Source: Phytophthora colocasiae
Lineage: Eukaryota > Oomycota > Peronosporomycetes > Peronosporales > Peronosporaceae
Direction: 5' to 3'
Length of the DNA: 64,000 nt
Assembly (NCBI GenBank): GCA_018806915.1
Contig: JAGKQI010000039.1
Location: 1-64,000 of the forward strand
Shown: positions 48,169-61,543 of the stretch, in pieces
Position numbering within the stretch: position 1 is the stretch's first letter
Layout of the letters: the number at the start of each line of letters is the position of its first letter
Translations under genes and position numbers: made by a program
The notes under the pieces: generated by a model
What the model saw: the letters and a program-made list of their open reading frames with translations, nothing else
Databases searched by the model: none
Told to the model about the DNA's origin: nothing

Positions 48169-49822
48169 TTAAGCATGTTCTACTGATTAGATGACGGGCC
48201 TTTCGGTCACGTCAAAGTGCGTAGTTCGGACGGTATCTCTACAGATATACGTAGCAGTTAGACACTTCAAAGTAAGAATTGGGTGTGATACAGAAGCGTT
48301 AATATGCACTTGAAATGTCACGTTACTCTGTTTTACCTTAGTTTTACCGCGAATGACATTATGTGCGCAAGGCATACAAACTACTACTACAACTATTACT
48401 ACTATATACCTTCTGGGTATTGCTGCTTTCTGCACGGTGGTGGTCGTCAGTACATGACGCGCTGTTATGATGTACTGCACACCGGCCTTCGGCGGCTGGG
48501 GGATTTCGAACAACAATAATATAAACATAAATATCGAACTCTCCGCAATAAATAAATACATAAATAAATAAATATATAATGTGCTCATAGAAACCAAAAA
48601 GTGTGTAATTTTAAGATCCCATAGTTTGCTATAGATTAACATCTATGACTTGGCATCATAACTGTATTTGCCGAATGACGGGCAAGGAACGCCTACGATC
48701 TAAAAGACAAGTGCCCCAAGAAGAAATGCGGCGCATGCCCACCCCGACCGCCCAAAACGACAGCAACAACCCCGCTGCTAGTACCTCGACTCGTTTGACG
48801 CCGTGCGAGCGCATGCGCAAGCTGCTATCAGTCCAGAATGCCGGTACGGTCCTATAGTACTGATGACGGCGATACGCACGGCTGCTGAAATTGTACATGT
48901 GTGCATTTTTTACATCGCCGAACCCAACTATATCACATTGACATATGTTTTCTAATCTATTTATCGCCAATCAGCATCGATAAGTTGCGTGTACCACAAT
49001 ACAAGCAATATCGGAATAGACAACATGTGCGCGACACATAGGCGACTACCTGGCGAATATTTATCCTACTTCACGGCACATTACGATTCTAACCAATCAA
49101 CGTTTAGAAATGTTCTATCGTGAATACAAGCCATTACAACGGGAAACACGCGTAGTAGTAGGCGCACTACCTAACAATACAGGTACACGCTTTCCCGCGA
49201 TACACACCAGGTAGATGGTCGCGACATGGCCTGATTATGAGCACAAATACAGGTAACCAACATATATGTATAGTCAGTGCGTGTGTAGAAGTCGCGAGAC
49301 GTATCATTTGTGTCGACACGTCACTCACCCGACCCATAAATATGCTGCCTCGTTATTTTTTAAACGGTGGGAACTGCATGATGTTCGTACCGTACAAACA
49401 TCTCTATAGCAGAGAAACAGAAACGCAAAATAGCAACAGACCAGGGTTTTGGCCTCGGGTTGTAGGTCCTCGTGGTCGTCTTTCACGTCCTTGTAGTCGT
49501 CGTTCAGGGCCTCGTAGCTGTCGTTTAGGTCATGATAGCCGTCCTTCAGCACTTAGCAGTCCTCGTCCAGCTCCTCATGGTCGTCCGACTGGTACAGGGC
49601 TGCAGAGCCATCTTGTTTGGCAAGCGCCCATTGGTGGATACCCGAATTGTGCTTGTTTGGTACGCTTTCATTGGTAGATACTCGTCAGCGATCGGCGGAT
49701 GACCGGCTATTCTCGACATGCTACAGCATTAAATTTGAGGCCTCACCTCGAACGACTTGCTCTAAGTCGAGATTCGAGGTAAGGCTTCAAATTTAACACC
49801 TTCATCTGGTAGTCCTATATTG
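48169..49822 (+). repeat. Satellite unit U20
   Basis: 1,654 bp, A-type with TTTCGG. Two nearby substitutions at about 49456-49462 (CCTCGGGTTGTAGG for CCTAGGGTTTTAGG) remove the TAG that elsewhere follows the minus-strand heptads. Confidence 0.97.
49325..49552 (-). other. 75-codon open frame over the heptad minisatellite in U20
   Basis: Starting at the ATG at 49552, the minus strand reads four leucine or valine heptads (LKDGYHD, LNDSYEA, LNDDYKD, VKDDHED) and continues past the usual stop because of two substitutions specific to this unit. The heptad part has coiled-coil character; the tail shows no family I recognise. It may be a chance opening in a relic and is listed for its repeat structure, not as a confident gene. 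Confidence 0.2.
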
Positions 49823-51473
49823 TTAAGCATGTTCTACTGATTAGATGACGGGCCTTTCGGTCACGTCAAAGTGCGTAGTTCGGACGGTATCTCTACAGAT
49901 ATACGTAGCAGTTAGACACTTCAAAGTAAGAATTGGGTGTGATACAGAAGCGTTAATATGCACTTGAAATGTCACGTTACTCTGTTTTACCTTAGTTTTA
50001 CCGCGAATGACATTATGTGCGCAAGGCATACAAACTACTACTACAACTATTACTACTATATACCTTCTGGGTATTGCTGCTTTCTGCACGGTGGTGGTCG
50101 TCAGTACATGACGCGCTGTTATGATGTACTGCACACCGGCCTTCGGCGGCTGGGGGATTTCGAACAACAATAATATAAACATAAATATCGAACTCTCCGC
50201 AATAAATAAATACATAAATAAATAAATATATAATGTGCTCATAGAAACCAAAAAGTGTGTAATTTTAAGATCCCATAGTTTGCTATAGATTAACATCTAT
50301 GACTTGGCATCATAACTGTATTTGCCGAATGACGGGCAAGGAACGCCTACTATCTAAAGACAAGTGCCCCAAGAAGAAATGCGGCGCATGCCCACCCCGA
50401 CCGCCCAAAACGACAGCAACAACCCCGCTGCTAGTACCTCGACTCGTTTGACGCCGTGCGAGCGCATGCGCAAGCTGCTATCAGTCCAGAATGCCGGTAC
50501 GGTCCTATAGTACTGATGACGGCGATACGCACGGCTGCTGAAATTGTACATGTGTGCATTTTTACATCGCTGAACCCAACGATTTCACATTATCATATGT
50601 TTTCTAATCTATTTATCGCCAATCAGCATCGATAAGTTGCGTGTACCACAATACAAGCAATATCGGAATAGACAACATGTGCGCGACACATAGGCGACTA
50701 CCTGGCGAATATTTATCCTACTTCACGGCACATTACGATTCTAACCAATCAACGTTTAGAAATGTTCTATCGTGAATACAAGCCATTACAACGGGAAACA
50801 CGCGTAGTAGTAGGCGCACTACCTAACAATACAGGTACACGCTTTCCCGCGATACACACCAGGTAGATGGTCGCGACATGGCCTGATTATGAGCACAAAT
50901 ACAGGTAACCAACATATATGTATAGTCAGTGCGTGTGTAGAAGTCGCGAGACGTATCATTTGTGTCGACACGTCACTCACCCGACCCATAAATATGCTGC
51001 CTCGTTATTTTTAAACGGTGGGAACTGCATGATGTTCGTACCGTACAAACATCTCTATAGCAGAGAAACAGAAACGCAAAATAGCAACAGACCAGGGTTT
51101 TGGCCTAGGGTTTTAGGTCCTCGTGGTCGTCTTTCACGTCCTTGTAGTCGTCGTTCAGGGCCTCGTAGCTGTCGTTTAGGTCATGATAGCCGTCCTTCAG
51201 CACTTAGCAGTCCTCGTCCAGCTCCTCATGGTCGTCCGACTGGTACAGGGCTGCAGAGCCATCTTGTTTGGCAAGCGCCCATTGGTGGATACCTGAATTG
51301 TGCTTGTTTGGTACGCTTTCATTGGTAGATACTCGTCAGCGATCGGCGGATGACCGGCTATTCTCGACATGCTACAGCATTAAATTTGAGGCCTCACCTC
51401 GAACGACTTGCTCTAAGTCGAGATTCGAGGTAAGGCTTCAAATTTAACACCTTCATCTGGTAGTCCTATATTG
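49823..51473 (+). repeat. Satellite unit U21
   Basis: 1,651 bp, A-type with TTTCGG. Shares GCTGAACCCAACGATTTC near 50569 with U24, three units away. Private: TACTATCTAAAGAC near 50348, CATTATCAT near 50588, ATACCTGAATTG near 51290. Confidence 0.97.
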
Positions 51474-53128
51474 TTAAGCATGTTCTACTGATTAGATGAC
51501 GGGCCTTTCGGTCACGTCAAAGTGCGTAGTTCGGACGGTATCTCTACAGATATACGTAGCAGTTAGACACTTCAAAGTAAGAATTGGGTGTGATACAGAA
51601 GCGTTAATATGCACTTGAAATGTCACGTTACTCTGTTTTACCTTAGTTTTACCGCGAATGACATTATGTGCGCAAGGCATACAAACTACTACTACAACTA
51701 TTACTACTATATACCTTCTGGGTATTGCTGCTTTCTGCACGGTGGTGGTCGTCAGTACATGACGCGCTGTTATGATGTACTGCACACCGGCCTTCGGCGG
51801 CTGGGGGATTTCGAACAACAATAATATAAACATAAATATCGAACTCTCCGCAATAAATAAATACATAAATAAATAAATATATAATGTGCTCATAGAAACC
51901 AAAAAGTGTGTAATTTTAAGATCCCATAGTTTGCTATAGATTAACATCTATGACTTGGCATCATAACTGTATTTGCCGAATGACGGGCAAGGAACGCCTA
52001 CGATCTAAAAGACAAGTGCCCCAAGAAGAAATGCGGCGCATGCCCACCCCGACCGCCCAAAACGACAGCAACAACCCCGCTGCTAGTACCTCGACTCGTT
52101 TGACGCCGTGCGAGCGCATGCGCAAGCTGCTATCAGTCCAGAATGCCGGTACGGTCCTATAGTACTGATGACGGCGATACGCACGGCTGCTGAAATTGTA
52201 CATGTGTGCATTTTTTACATCGCCGAACCCAACTATATCACATTGACATATGTTTTCTAATCTATTTATCGCCAATCAGCATCGATAAGTTGCGTGTACC
52301 ACAATACAAGCAATATCGGAATAGACAACATGTGCGCGACACATAGGCGACTACCTGGCGAATATTTATCCTACTTCACGGCACATTACGATTCTAACCA
52401 ATCAACGTTTAGAAATGTTCTATCGTGAATACAAGCCATTACAACGGGAAACACGCGTAGTAGTAGGCGCACTACCTAACAATACAGGTACACGCTTTCC
52501 CGCGATACACACCAGGTAGATGGTCGCGACATGGCCTGATTATGAGCACAAATACAGGTAACCAACATATATGTATAGTCAGTGCGTGTGTAGAAGTCGC
52601 GAGACGTATCATTTGTGTCGTACACGTCACTCACCCGACCCATAAATATGCTGCCTCGTTATTTTTTAAACGGTGGGAACTGCATGATGTTCGTACCGTA
52701 CAAACATCTCTATAGCAGAGAAACAGAAACGCAAAATAGCAACAGACCAGGGTTTTGGCCTAGGGTTTTAGGTCCTCGTGGTCGTCTTTCACGTCCTTGT
52801 AGTCGTCGTTCAGGGCCTCGTAGCTGTCGTTTAGGTCATGATAGCCGTCCTTCAGCACTTAGCAGTCCTCGTCCAGCTCCTCATGGTCGTCCGACTGGTA
52901 CAGGGCTGCAGAGCCATCTTGTTTGGCAAGCGCCCATTGGTGGATACCCGAATTGTGCTTGTTTGGTACGCTTTCATTGGTAGATACTCGTCAGCGATCG
53001 GCGGATGACCGGCTATTCTCGACATGCTACAGCATTAAATTTGAGGCCTCACCTCGAACGACTTGCTCTAAGTCGAGATTCGAGGTAAGGCCTCAAATTT
53101 AACACCTTCATCTGGTAGTCCTATATTG
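51474..53128 (+). repeat. Satellite unit U22
   Basis: 1,655 bp, A-type with TTTCGG and GTCGTACACG. No private indel seen; close to the consensus. Confidence 0.97.
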
Positions 53129-54785
53129 TTAAGCATGTTCTACTGATTAGATGACGGGCCTTCCGGTCACGTCAAAGTGCGTAGTTCGGACGGTATCTCT
53201 ACAGATATACGTAGCAGTTAGACACTTCAAAGTAAGAATTGGGTGTGATACAGAAGCGTTAATATGCACTTGAAATGTCACGTTACTCTGTTTTACCTTA
53301 GTTTTACCGCGAATGACATTATGTGCGCAAGGCATACAAACTACTACTACTACAACTACTACTACTATATACCTTCTGGGTATTGCTGCTTTCTGCACGG
53401 TGGTGGTCGTCAGTACATGACGCGCTGTTATGATGTACTGCACACCGGCCTTCGGCGGCTGGGGGATTTCGAACAACAATAATATAAACATAAATATCGA
53501 ACTCTCCGCAATAAATAAATACATAAATAAATAAATATATAATGTGCTCATAGAAACCAAAAAGTGTGTAATTTTAAGATCCCATAGTTTGCTATAGATT
53601 AACATCTATGACTTGGCATCATAACTGTATTTGCCGAATGACGGGCAAGGAACGCCTACGATCTAAAAGACAAGTGCCCCAAGAAGAAATGCGGCGCATG
53701 CCCACCCCGACCGCCCAAAACGACAGCAACAACCCCGCTGCTAGTACCTCGACTCGTTTGACGCCGTGCGAGCGCATGCGCAAGCTGCTATCAGTCCAGA
53801 ATGCCGGTACGGTCCTATAGTACTGATGACGGCGATACGCACGGCTGCTGAAATTGTACATGTGTGCATTTTTTACATCGCCGAACCCAACTATATCACA
53901 TTGACATATGTTTTCTAATCTATTTATCGCCAATCAGCATCGATAAGTTGCGTGTACCACAATACAAGCAATATCGGAATAGACAACATGTGCGCGACAC
54001 ATAGGCGACTACCTGGCGAATATTTATCCTACTTCACGGCACATTACGATTCTAACCAATCAACGTTTAGAAATGTTCTATCGTGAATACAAGCCATTAC
54101 AACGGAAACACGCGTAGTAGTAGGCGCACTACCTAACAATACAGGTACACGCTTTCCCGCGATACACACCAGGTAGATGGTCGCGACATGGCCTGATTAT
54201 GAGCACAAATACAGGTAACCAACATATATGTATAGTCAGTGCGTGTGTAGAAGTCGCGAGACGTATCATTTGTGTCGACACGTCACTCACCCGACCCATA
54301 AATATGCTGCCTCGTTATTTTTTTAAACGGTGGGAACTGCATGATGTTCGTACCGTACAAACATCTCTATAGCAGAGAAACAGAAACGCAAAATAGCAAC
54401 AGACCAGGGTTTTGGCCTAGGGTTTTAGGTCCTCGTGGTCGTCTTTCACGTCCTTGTAGTCGTCGTTCAGGGCCTCGTAGCTGTCGTTTAGGTCATGATA
54501 GCCGTCCTTCAGCACTTAGCAGTCCTCGTCCAGCTCCTCATGGTCGTCCGACTGGTACAGGGCTGCAGAGCCATCTTGTTTGGCAAGCGCCCATTGGTGG
54601 ATACCCGAATTGTGCTTGTTTGGTACGCTTTCATTGGTAGATACTCGTCAGCGATCGGCGGATGACCGGCTATTCTCGACATGCTACAGCATTAAATTTG
54701 AGGCCTCACCTCGAACGACTTGCTCTAAGTCGAGATTCGAGGTAAGGCTTCAAATTTAACACCTTCATCTGGTAGTCCTATATTG
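53129..54785 (+). repeat. Satellite unit U23
   Basis: 1,657 bp, A-type with the extra ACT shared with U8. One G lost in ACAACGGAAACACG near 54103 and an expanded T run near 54317. Confidence 0.97.
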
Positions 54786-56439
54786 TTAAGCATGTTCTAC
54801 TGATTAGATGACGGGCCTTTCGGTCACGTCAAAGTGCGTAGTTCGGACGGTATCTCTACAGATATACGTAGCAGTTAGACACTTCAAAGTAAGAATTGGG
54901 TGTGATACAGAAGCGTTAATATGCACTTGAAATGTCACGTTACTCTGTTTTACCTTAGTTTTACCGCGAATGACATTATGTGCGCAAGGCATACAAACTA
55001 CTACTACAACTATTACTACTATATACCTTCTGGGTATTGCTGCTTTCTGCACGGTGGTGGTCGTCAGTACATGACGCGCTGTTATGATGTACTGCACACC
55101 GGCCTTCGGCGGCTGGGGGATTTCGAACAACAATAATATAAACATAAATATCGAACTCTCCGCAATAAATAAATACATAAATAAATAAATATATAATGTG
55201 CTCATAGAAACCAAAAAGTGTGTAATTTTAAGATCCCATAGTTTGCTATAGATTAACATCTATGACTTGGCATCATAACTGTATTTGCCGAATGACGGGC
55301 AAGGAACGCCTACGATCTAAAAGACAAGTGCCCCAAGAAGAAATGCGGCGCATGCCCACCCCGACCGCCCAAAACGACAGCAACAACCCCGCTGCTAGTA
55401 CCTCGACTCGTTTGACGCCGTGCGAGCGCATGCGCAAGCTGCTATCAGTCCAGAATGCCGGTACGGTCCTATAGTACTGATGACGGCGATACGCACGGCT
55501 GCTGAAATTGTACATGTGTGCATTTTTACATCGCTGAACCCAACGATTTCACATTGACATATGTTTTCTAATCTATTTATCGCCAATCAGCATCGAAAAG
55601 TTGCGTGTACCACAATACAAGCAATATCGGAATAGACAACATGTGCGCGACACATAGGCGACTACCTGGCGAATATTTATCCTACTTCACGGCACATTAC
55701 GATTCTAACCAATCAACGTTTAGAAATGTTCTATCGTGAATACAAGCCATTACAACGGGAAACACGCGTAGTAGTAGGCGCACTACCTAACAATACAGGT
55801 ACACGCTTTCCCGCGATACACACCAGGTAGATGGTCGCGACATGGCCTGATTATGAGCACAAATACAGGTAACCAACATATATGTATAGTCAGTGCGTGT
55901 GTAGAAGTCGCGAGACGTATCATTTGTGTCGTACACGTCACTCACCCGACCCATAAATATGCTGCCTCGTTATTTTTTAAACGGTGGGAACTGCATGATG
56001 TTCGTACCGTACAAACATCTCTATAGCAGAGAAACAGAAACGCAAAATAGCAACAGACCAGGGTTTTGGCCTAGGGTTTTAGGTCCTCGTGGTCGTCTTT
56101 CACGTCCTTGTAGTCGTCGTTCAGGGCCTCGTAGCTGTCGTTTAGGTCATGATAGCCGTCCTTCAGCACTTAGCAGTCCTCGTCCAGCTCCTCATGGTCG
56201 TCCGACTGGTACAGGGCTGCAGAGCCATCTTGTTTGGCAAGCGCCCATTGGTGGATACCCGAATTGTGCTTGTTTGGTACGCTTTCATTGGTAGATACTC
56301 GTCAGCGATCGGCGGATGACCGGCTATTCTCGACATGCTACAGCATTAAATTTGAGGCCTCACCTCGAACGACTTGCTCTAAGTCGAGATTCGAGGTAAG
56401 GCCTCAAATTTAACACCTTCATCTGGTAGTCCTATATTG
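54786..56439 (+). repeat. Satellite unit U24
   Basis: 1,654 bp, A-type with TTTCGG. Shares the GCTGAACCCAACGATTTC variant with U21, and CATCGAAAAGTTGC near 55602 with U0 and U27. Confidence 0.97.
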
Positions 56440-58096
56440 TTAAGCATGTTCTACTGATTAGATGACGGGCCTTCCGGTCACGTCAAAGTGCGTAGTTCGG
56501 ACGGTATCTCTACAGATATACGTAGCAGTTAGACACTTCAAAGTAAGAATTGGGTGTGATACAGAAGCGTTAATATGCACTTGAAATGTCACGTTACTCT
56601 GTTTTACCTTAGTTTTACCGCGAATGACATTATGTGCGCAAGGCATACAAACTACTACTACAACTATTACTACTATATACCTTCTGGTATTGCTGCTTTC
56701 TGCACGGTGGTGGTCGTCAGTACATGACGCGCTGTTATGATGTACTGCACACCGGCCTTCGGCGGCTGGGGGATTTCGAACAACAATAATATAAACATAA
56801 ATATCGAACTCTCCGCAATAAATAAATACATAAATAAATAAATATATAATGTGCTCATAGAAACCAAAAAGTGTGTAATTTTAAGATCCCATAGTTTGCT
56901 ATAGATTAACATCTATGACTTGGCATCATAACTGTATTTGCCGAATGACGGGCAAGGAACGCCTACGATCTAAAAGACAAGTGCCCCAAGAAGAAATGCG
57001 GCGCATGCCCACCCCGACCGCCCAAAACGACAGCAACAACCCCGCTGCTAGTACCTCGACTCGTTTGACGCCGTGCGAGCGCATGCGCAAGCTGCTATCA
57101 GTCCAGAATGCCGGTACGGTCCTATAGTACTGATGACGGCGATACGCACGGCTGCTGAAATTGTACATGTGTGCATTTTTTACATCGCCGAACCCAACTA
57201 TATCACATTGACATATGTTTTCTAATCTATTTATCGCCAATCAGCATCGATAAGTTGCGTGTACCACAATACAAGCAATATCGGAATAGACAACATGTGC
57301 GCGACACATAGGCGACTACCTGGCGAATATTTATCCTACTTCACGGCACATTACGATTCTAACCAATCAACGTTTAGAAATGTTCTATCGTGAATACAAG
57401 CCATTACAACGGGAAACACGCGTAGTAGTAGGCGCACTACCTAACAATACAGGTACACACGCTTTCCCGCGATACACACCAGGTAGATGGTCGCGACATG
57501 GCCTGATTATGAGCACAAATACAGGTAACCAACATATATGTATAGTCAGTGCGTGTGTAGAAGTCGCGAGACGTATCATTTGTGTCGTACACGTCACTCA
57601 CCCGACCCATAAATATGCTGCCTCGTTATTTTTAAACGGTGGGAACTGCATGATGTTCGTACCGTACAAACATCTCTATAGCAGAGAAACAGAAACGCAA
57701 AATAGCAAACAGACCAGGGTTTTGGCCTAGGGTTTTAGGTCCTCGTGGTCGTCTTTCACGTCCTTGTAGTCGTCGTTCAGGGCCTCGTAGCTGTCGTTTA
57801 GGTCATGATAGCCGTCCTTCAGCACTTAGCAGTCCTCGTCCAGCTCCTCATGGTCGTCCGACTGGTACAGGGCTGCAGAGCCATCTTGTTTGGCAAGCGC
57901 CCATTGGTGGATACCCGAATTGTGCTTGTTTGGTACGCTTTCATTGGTAGATACTCGTCAGCGATCGGCGGATGACCGGCTATTCTCGACATGTTACAGC
58001 ATTAAATTTGAGGCCTCACCTCGAACGACTTGCTCTAAGTCGAGATTCGAGGTAAGGCCTCAAATTCTAACACCTTCATCTGGTAGTCCTATATTG
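56440..58096 (+). repeat. Satellite unit U25
   Basis: 1,657 bp, A-type. Shares TTCTGGTATTG near 56684 and ACACACGC with U7. Private extra A near 57708, and CAAATTCTAAC at the hairpin end near 58063, which breaks the outer base pair. Confidence 0.97.
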
Positions 58097-59749
58097 TTAA
58101 GCATGTTCTACTGATTAGATGACGGGCCTTCCGGTCACGTCAAAGTGCGTAGTTCGGACGGTATCTCTACAGATATACGTAGCAGTTAGACACTTCAAAG
58201 TAAGAATTGGGTGTGATACAGAAGCGTTAATATGCACTTGAAATGTCACGTTACTCTGTTTTACCTTAGTTTTACCGCGAATGACATTATGTGCGCAAGG
58301 CATACAAACTACTACTACAACTATTACTACTATATACCTTCTGGGTATTGCTGCTTTCTGCACGGTGGTGGTCGTCAGTACATGACGCGCTGTTATGATG
58401 TACTGCACACCGGCCTTCGGCGGCTGGGGGATTTCGAACAACAATAATATAAACATAAATATCGAACTCTCCGCAATAAATAAATACATAAATAAATAAA
58501 TATATAATGTGCTCATAGAAACCAAAAGTGTGTAATTTTAAGATCCCATAGTTTGCTATAGATTAACATCTATGACTTGGCATCATAACTGTATTTGCCG
58601 AATGACGGGCAAGGAACGCCTACGATCTAAAAGACAAGTGCCCCAAGAAGAAATGCGGCGCATGCCCACCCCGACCGCCCAAAACGACAGCAACAACCCC
58701 GCTGCTAGTACCTCGACTCGTTTGACGCCGTGCGAGCGCATGCGCAAGCTGCTATCAGTCCAGAATGCCGGTACGGTCCTATAGTACTGATGACGGCGAT
58801 ACGCACGGCTGCTGAAATTGTACATGTGTGCATTTTTTACATCGCCGAACCCAACTATATCACATTGACATATGTTTTCTAATCTATTTATCGCCAATCA
58901 GCATCGATAAGTTGCGTGTACCACAATACAAGCAATATCGGAATAGACAACATGTGCGCGACACATAGGCGACTACCTGGCGAATATTTATCCTACTTCA
59001 CGGCACATTACGATTCTAACCAATCAACGTTTAGAAATGTTCTATCGTGAATACAAGCCATTACAACGGGAAACACGCGTAGTAGTAGGCGCACTACCTA
59101 ACAATACAGGTACACGCTTTCCCGCGATACACACCAGGTAGATGGTCGCGACATGGCCTGATTATGAGCACAAATACAGGTAACCAACATATATGTATAG
59201 TCAGTGCGTGTGTAGAAGTCGCGAGACGTATCATTTGTGTCGTACACGTCACTCACCCGACCCATAAATATGCTGCCTCGTTATTTTTAAACGGTGGGAA
59301 CTGCATGATGTTCGTACCGTACAAACATCTCTATAGCAGAGAAACAGAAACGCAAAATAGCAACAGACCAGGGTTTTGGCCTAGGGTTTTAGGTCCTCGT
59401 GGTCGTCTTTCACGTCCTTGTAGTCGTCGTTCAGGGCCTCGTAGCTGTCGTTTAGGTCATGATAGCCGTCCTTCAGCACTTAGCAGTCCTCGTCCAGCTC
59501 CTCATGGTCGTCCGACTGGTACAGGGCTGCAGAGCCATCTTGTTTGGCAAGCGCCCATTGGTGGATACCCGAATTGTGCTTGTTTGGTACGCTTTCATTG
59601 GTAGATACTCGTCAGCGATCGGCGGATGACCGGCTATTCTCGACATGCTACAGCATTAAATTTGAGGCCTCACCTCGAACGACTTGCTCTAAGTCGAGAT
59701 TCGAGGTAAGGCCTCAAATTTAACACCTTCATCTGGTAGTCCTATATTG
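58097..59749 (+). repeat. Satellite unit U26
   Basis: 1,653 bp, A-type, ACCAAAAGTG near 58521, shortened T run near 59283, hairpin arm AGGCCTC. Confidence 0.97.
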
Positions 59750-60137
59750 TTAAGCATGTTCTACTGATTAGATGACGGGCCTTCCGGTCACGTCAAAGTG
59801 CGTAGTTCGGACGGTATCTCTACAGATATACGTAGCAGTTAGACACTTCAAAGTAAGAATTGGGTGTGATACAGAAGCGTTAATATGCACTTGAAATGTC
59901 ACGTTACTCTGTTTTACCTTAGTTTTACCGCGAATGACATTATGTGCGCAAGGCATACAAACTACTACTACAACTATTACTACTATATACCTTCTGGGTA
60001 TTGCTGCTTTCTGCACGGTGGTGGTCGTCAGTACATGACGCGCTGTTATGATGTACTGCACACCGGCCTTCGGCGGCTGGGGGATTTCGAACAACAATAA
60101 TATAAACATAAATATCGAACTCTCCGCAATAAATAAA
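59750..60137 (+). repeat. Satellite unit U27, left part
   Basis: First 388 bp of an A-type unit, cut in its AATA-rich tract by the Helitron. The last base before the insertion is A (60137). Confidence 0.96.
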
Positions 60138-60160
60138 TCTTAAAAATGAGGAGAGCATGG

Positions 60161-60184
60161 TGTCTGTCTGTCTGTCTGTCTGTC
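60161..60184 (+). repeat. (TGTC)6 microsatellite near Helitron 5' end
   Basis: Six perfect TGTC repeats followed by CGTC, 23 bp inside the 5' terminus. Confidence 0.9.
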
Positions 60185-60446
60185 CGTCACACGGATCACC
60201 ATATCGATTTTAGCCAATTATATGTTTTAAATATTTTTAACCAATTAGTTGCTGCCGAGCGCAGCGAAGGCGGCTACAAAGCACTTTTCAGCTAATTTTG
60301 CTTTTTATGTCAATTTTTACTTTTTACTGTTATTTGTTTTTACTTTTTTACTTTTGTTATAACCGAATTTACTTTTATTTTTTTTGTTTTATTTGTTTTA
60401 CTTTTTTGTTATTATTTTGCTTTAACGTTTTTATTTGTTTGTTTAA

Positions 60447-61210
60447 CCCCTCTACTCCCAACGTCGTATCTTACGCCATAGCAAAATCACTATGTCGTAA
60501 GTTACGACATACGGCAATTAACAATAGAAAATAGATCGGGCAATACTTTAATCAAGTCTAAATTGGAGCATAAGATGCTAGAGGTGATTTGGACCACCTT
60601 CAGAACCAGGACGATCTATCTTGATGATTTGAAAGCGGGAAAGAATCCAGGTGCCGACAGTCACACAAACCATTCATTAGCTCAATGGCGCACATCTGAC
60701 AAGCCGCAGAACAAAGGAATCCGCTGTCGAGGTGGCACGTGACATTGATTTTGGACATTTCAGGCGTCAACTAAAGCCTGTGGGTTGGTCCTTAACTCGG
60801 GAATGGAGCCTGATGGGGGGTTTTGTAGGCCAGGGTGCAGTACAGTATTGTGTAGTGGAATACATACTGTATACGCTCAAAGCAATAAGAGGCCTGCGTG
60901 TCAATTGATGAGTGTTAGGAAGTGTCGAGTTGTAACACACACTTCCTTGAATTGGTGTACCTTTTGTTGCCATGACTGCAGTTATGTTCTTGTCTGATCT
61001 GAAATAGTGGCGGTAAGTTACGACATTGAGGACTCAATGTGATCGACAAAGGTGTATATTAGACGACATTGAAAATAAAACCTTTTGAAAATTAATACAC
61101 CGATCTTCATGTCGTGGCTATGCATCATACAAACTCGAAGTAATGTGCGTATGGTGTACTTATGACGTTCATTAGCGTGTTATGGTGTATATTTCTTGGG
61201 AACCAAGGGG
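60447..61210. mobile_element. Nested piggyBac-like MITE, 764 bp
   Basis: Flanked by TTAA at 60443-60446 and 61211-61214. The left end reads CCCCTCTACTCCCAA; the right end, read inward, reads CCCCTTGGTTCCCAA (11 of 15 matching). The large piggyBac elements show the same layout of C-run, T and TCCC. A subterminal palindrome, ATGTCGTAAGTTACGACAT, lies near 60492-60510, with a degenerate copy near 60463 and a half-site (AAGTTACGACAT) near 61014-61025. Too short for a transposase gene; probably an internally deleted derivative of a second piggyBac family. Confidence 0.75.
60737..60997 (+). pseudogene. Possible transposase remnant inside the MITE
   Basis: A forward frame from about 60737 reads ARDIDFGHFRRQLKPVGWSL, loosely like the FRKLW..L...GW start of the large transposase. 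After one frame change near 60822 it runs to a Cys-rich end (WCTFCCHDCS) and a stop at 60997, reminiscent of the C-terminal finger. If real, it would be the two ends of a transposase joined by an internal deletion. The similarity is weak and was judged by eye only. Confidence 0.25.
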
Positions 61211-61543
61211 TTAACTCTCTTCTTGCTTTTTACTTTATTGTTACTGTTGTGTCACGCGTCAATGGCCCCTACCCCGAGAGCAGAGCGACGCGTTCTTCGC
61301 CGCGAAAGGTGAAAGCGGGAATCGTGCGGGAATCGAAGTCCCCGCACTCGACACTAACCTTTCTCTTACAGACAACGACGGCACTCACTGGAAAATATCT
61401 TCCACAAATGACACGACAGGAAAATCCGCCAAGAATAAAACCCTCTAAAACTATGTCTAAAGAAATAGATGTATATACAAATTTGTAACTTGGTCATCTT
61501 CAAGTGATTTCACTCACCGTTGTTGTTTTCTGCTTTACACTTA

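Noticed and set aside
60298..60534. 78-codon Phe/Tyr-rich frame at the start of the Helitron
   Set aside because: Translation of T-rich low-complexity DNA, and it crosses the left boundary of the nested MITE.
61162..61488. 108-codon frame in the Helitron
   Set aside because: It crosses the right TTAA boundary of the MITE, so it is a chance fusion of two elements; no domain seen.
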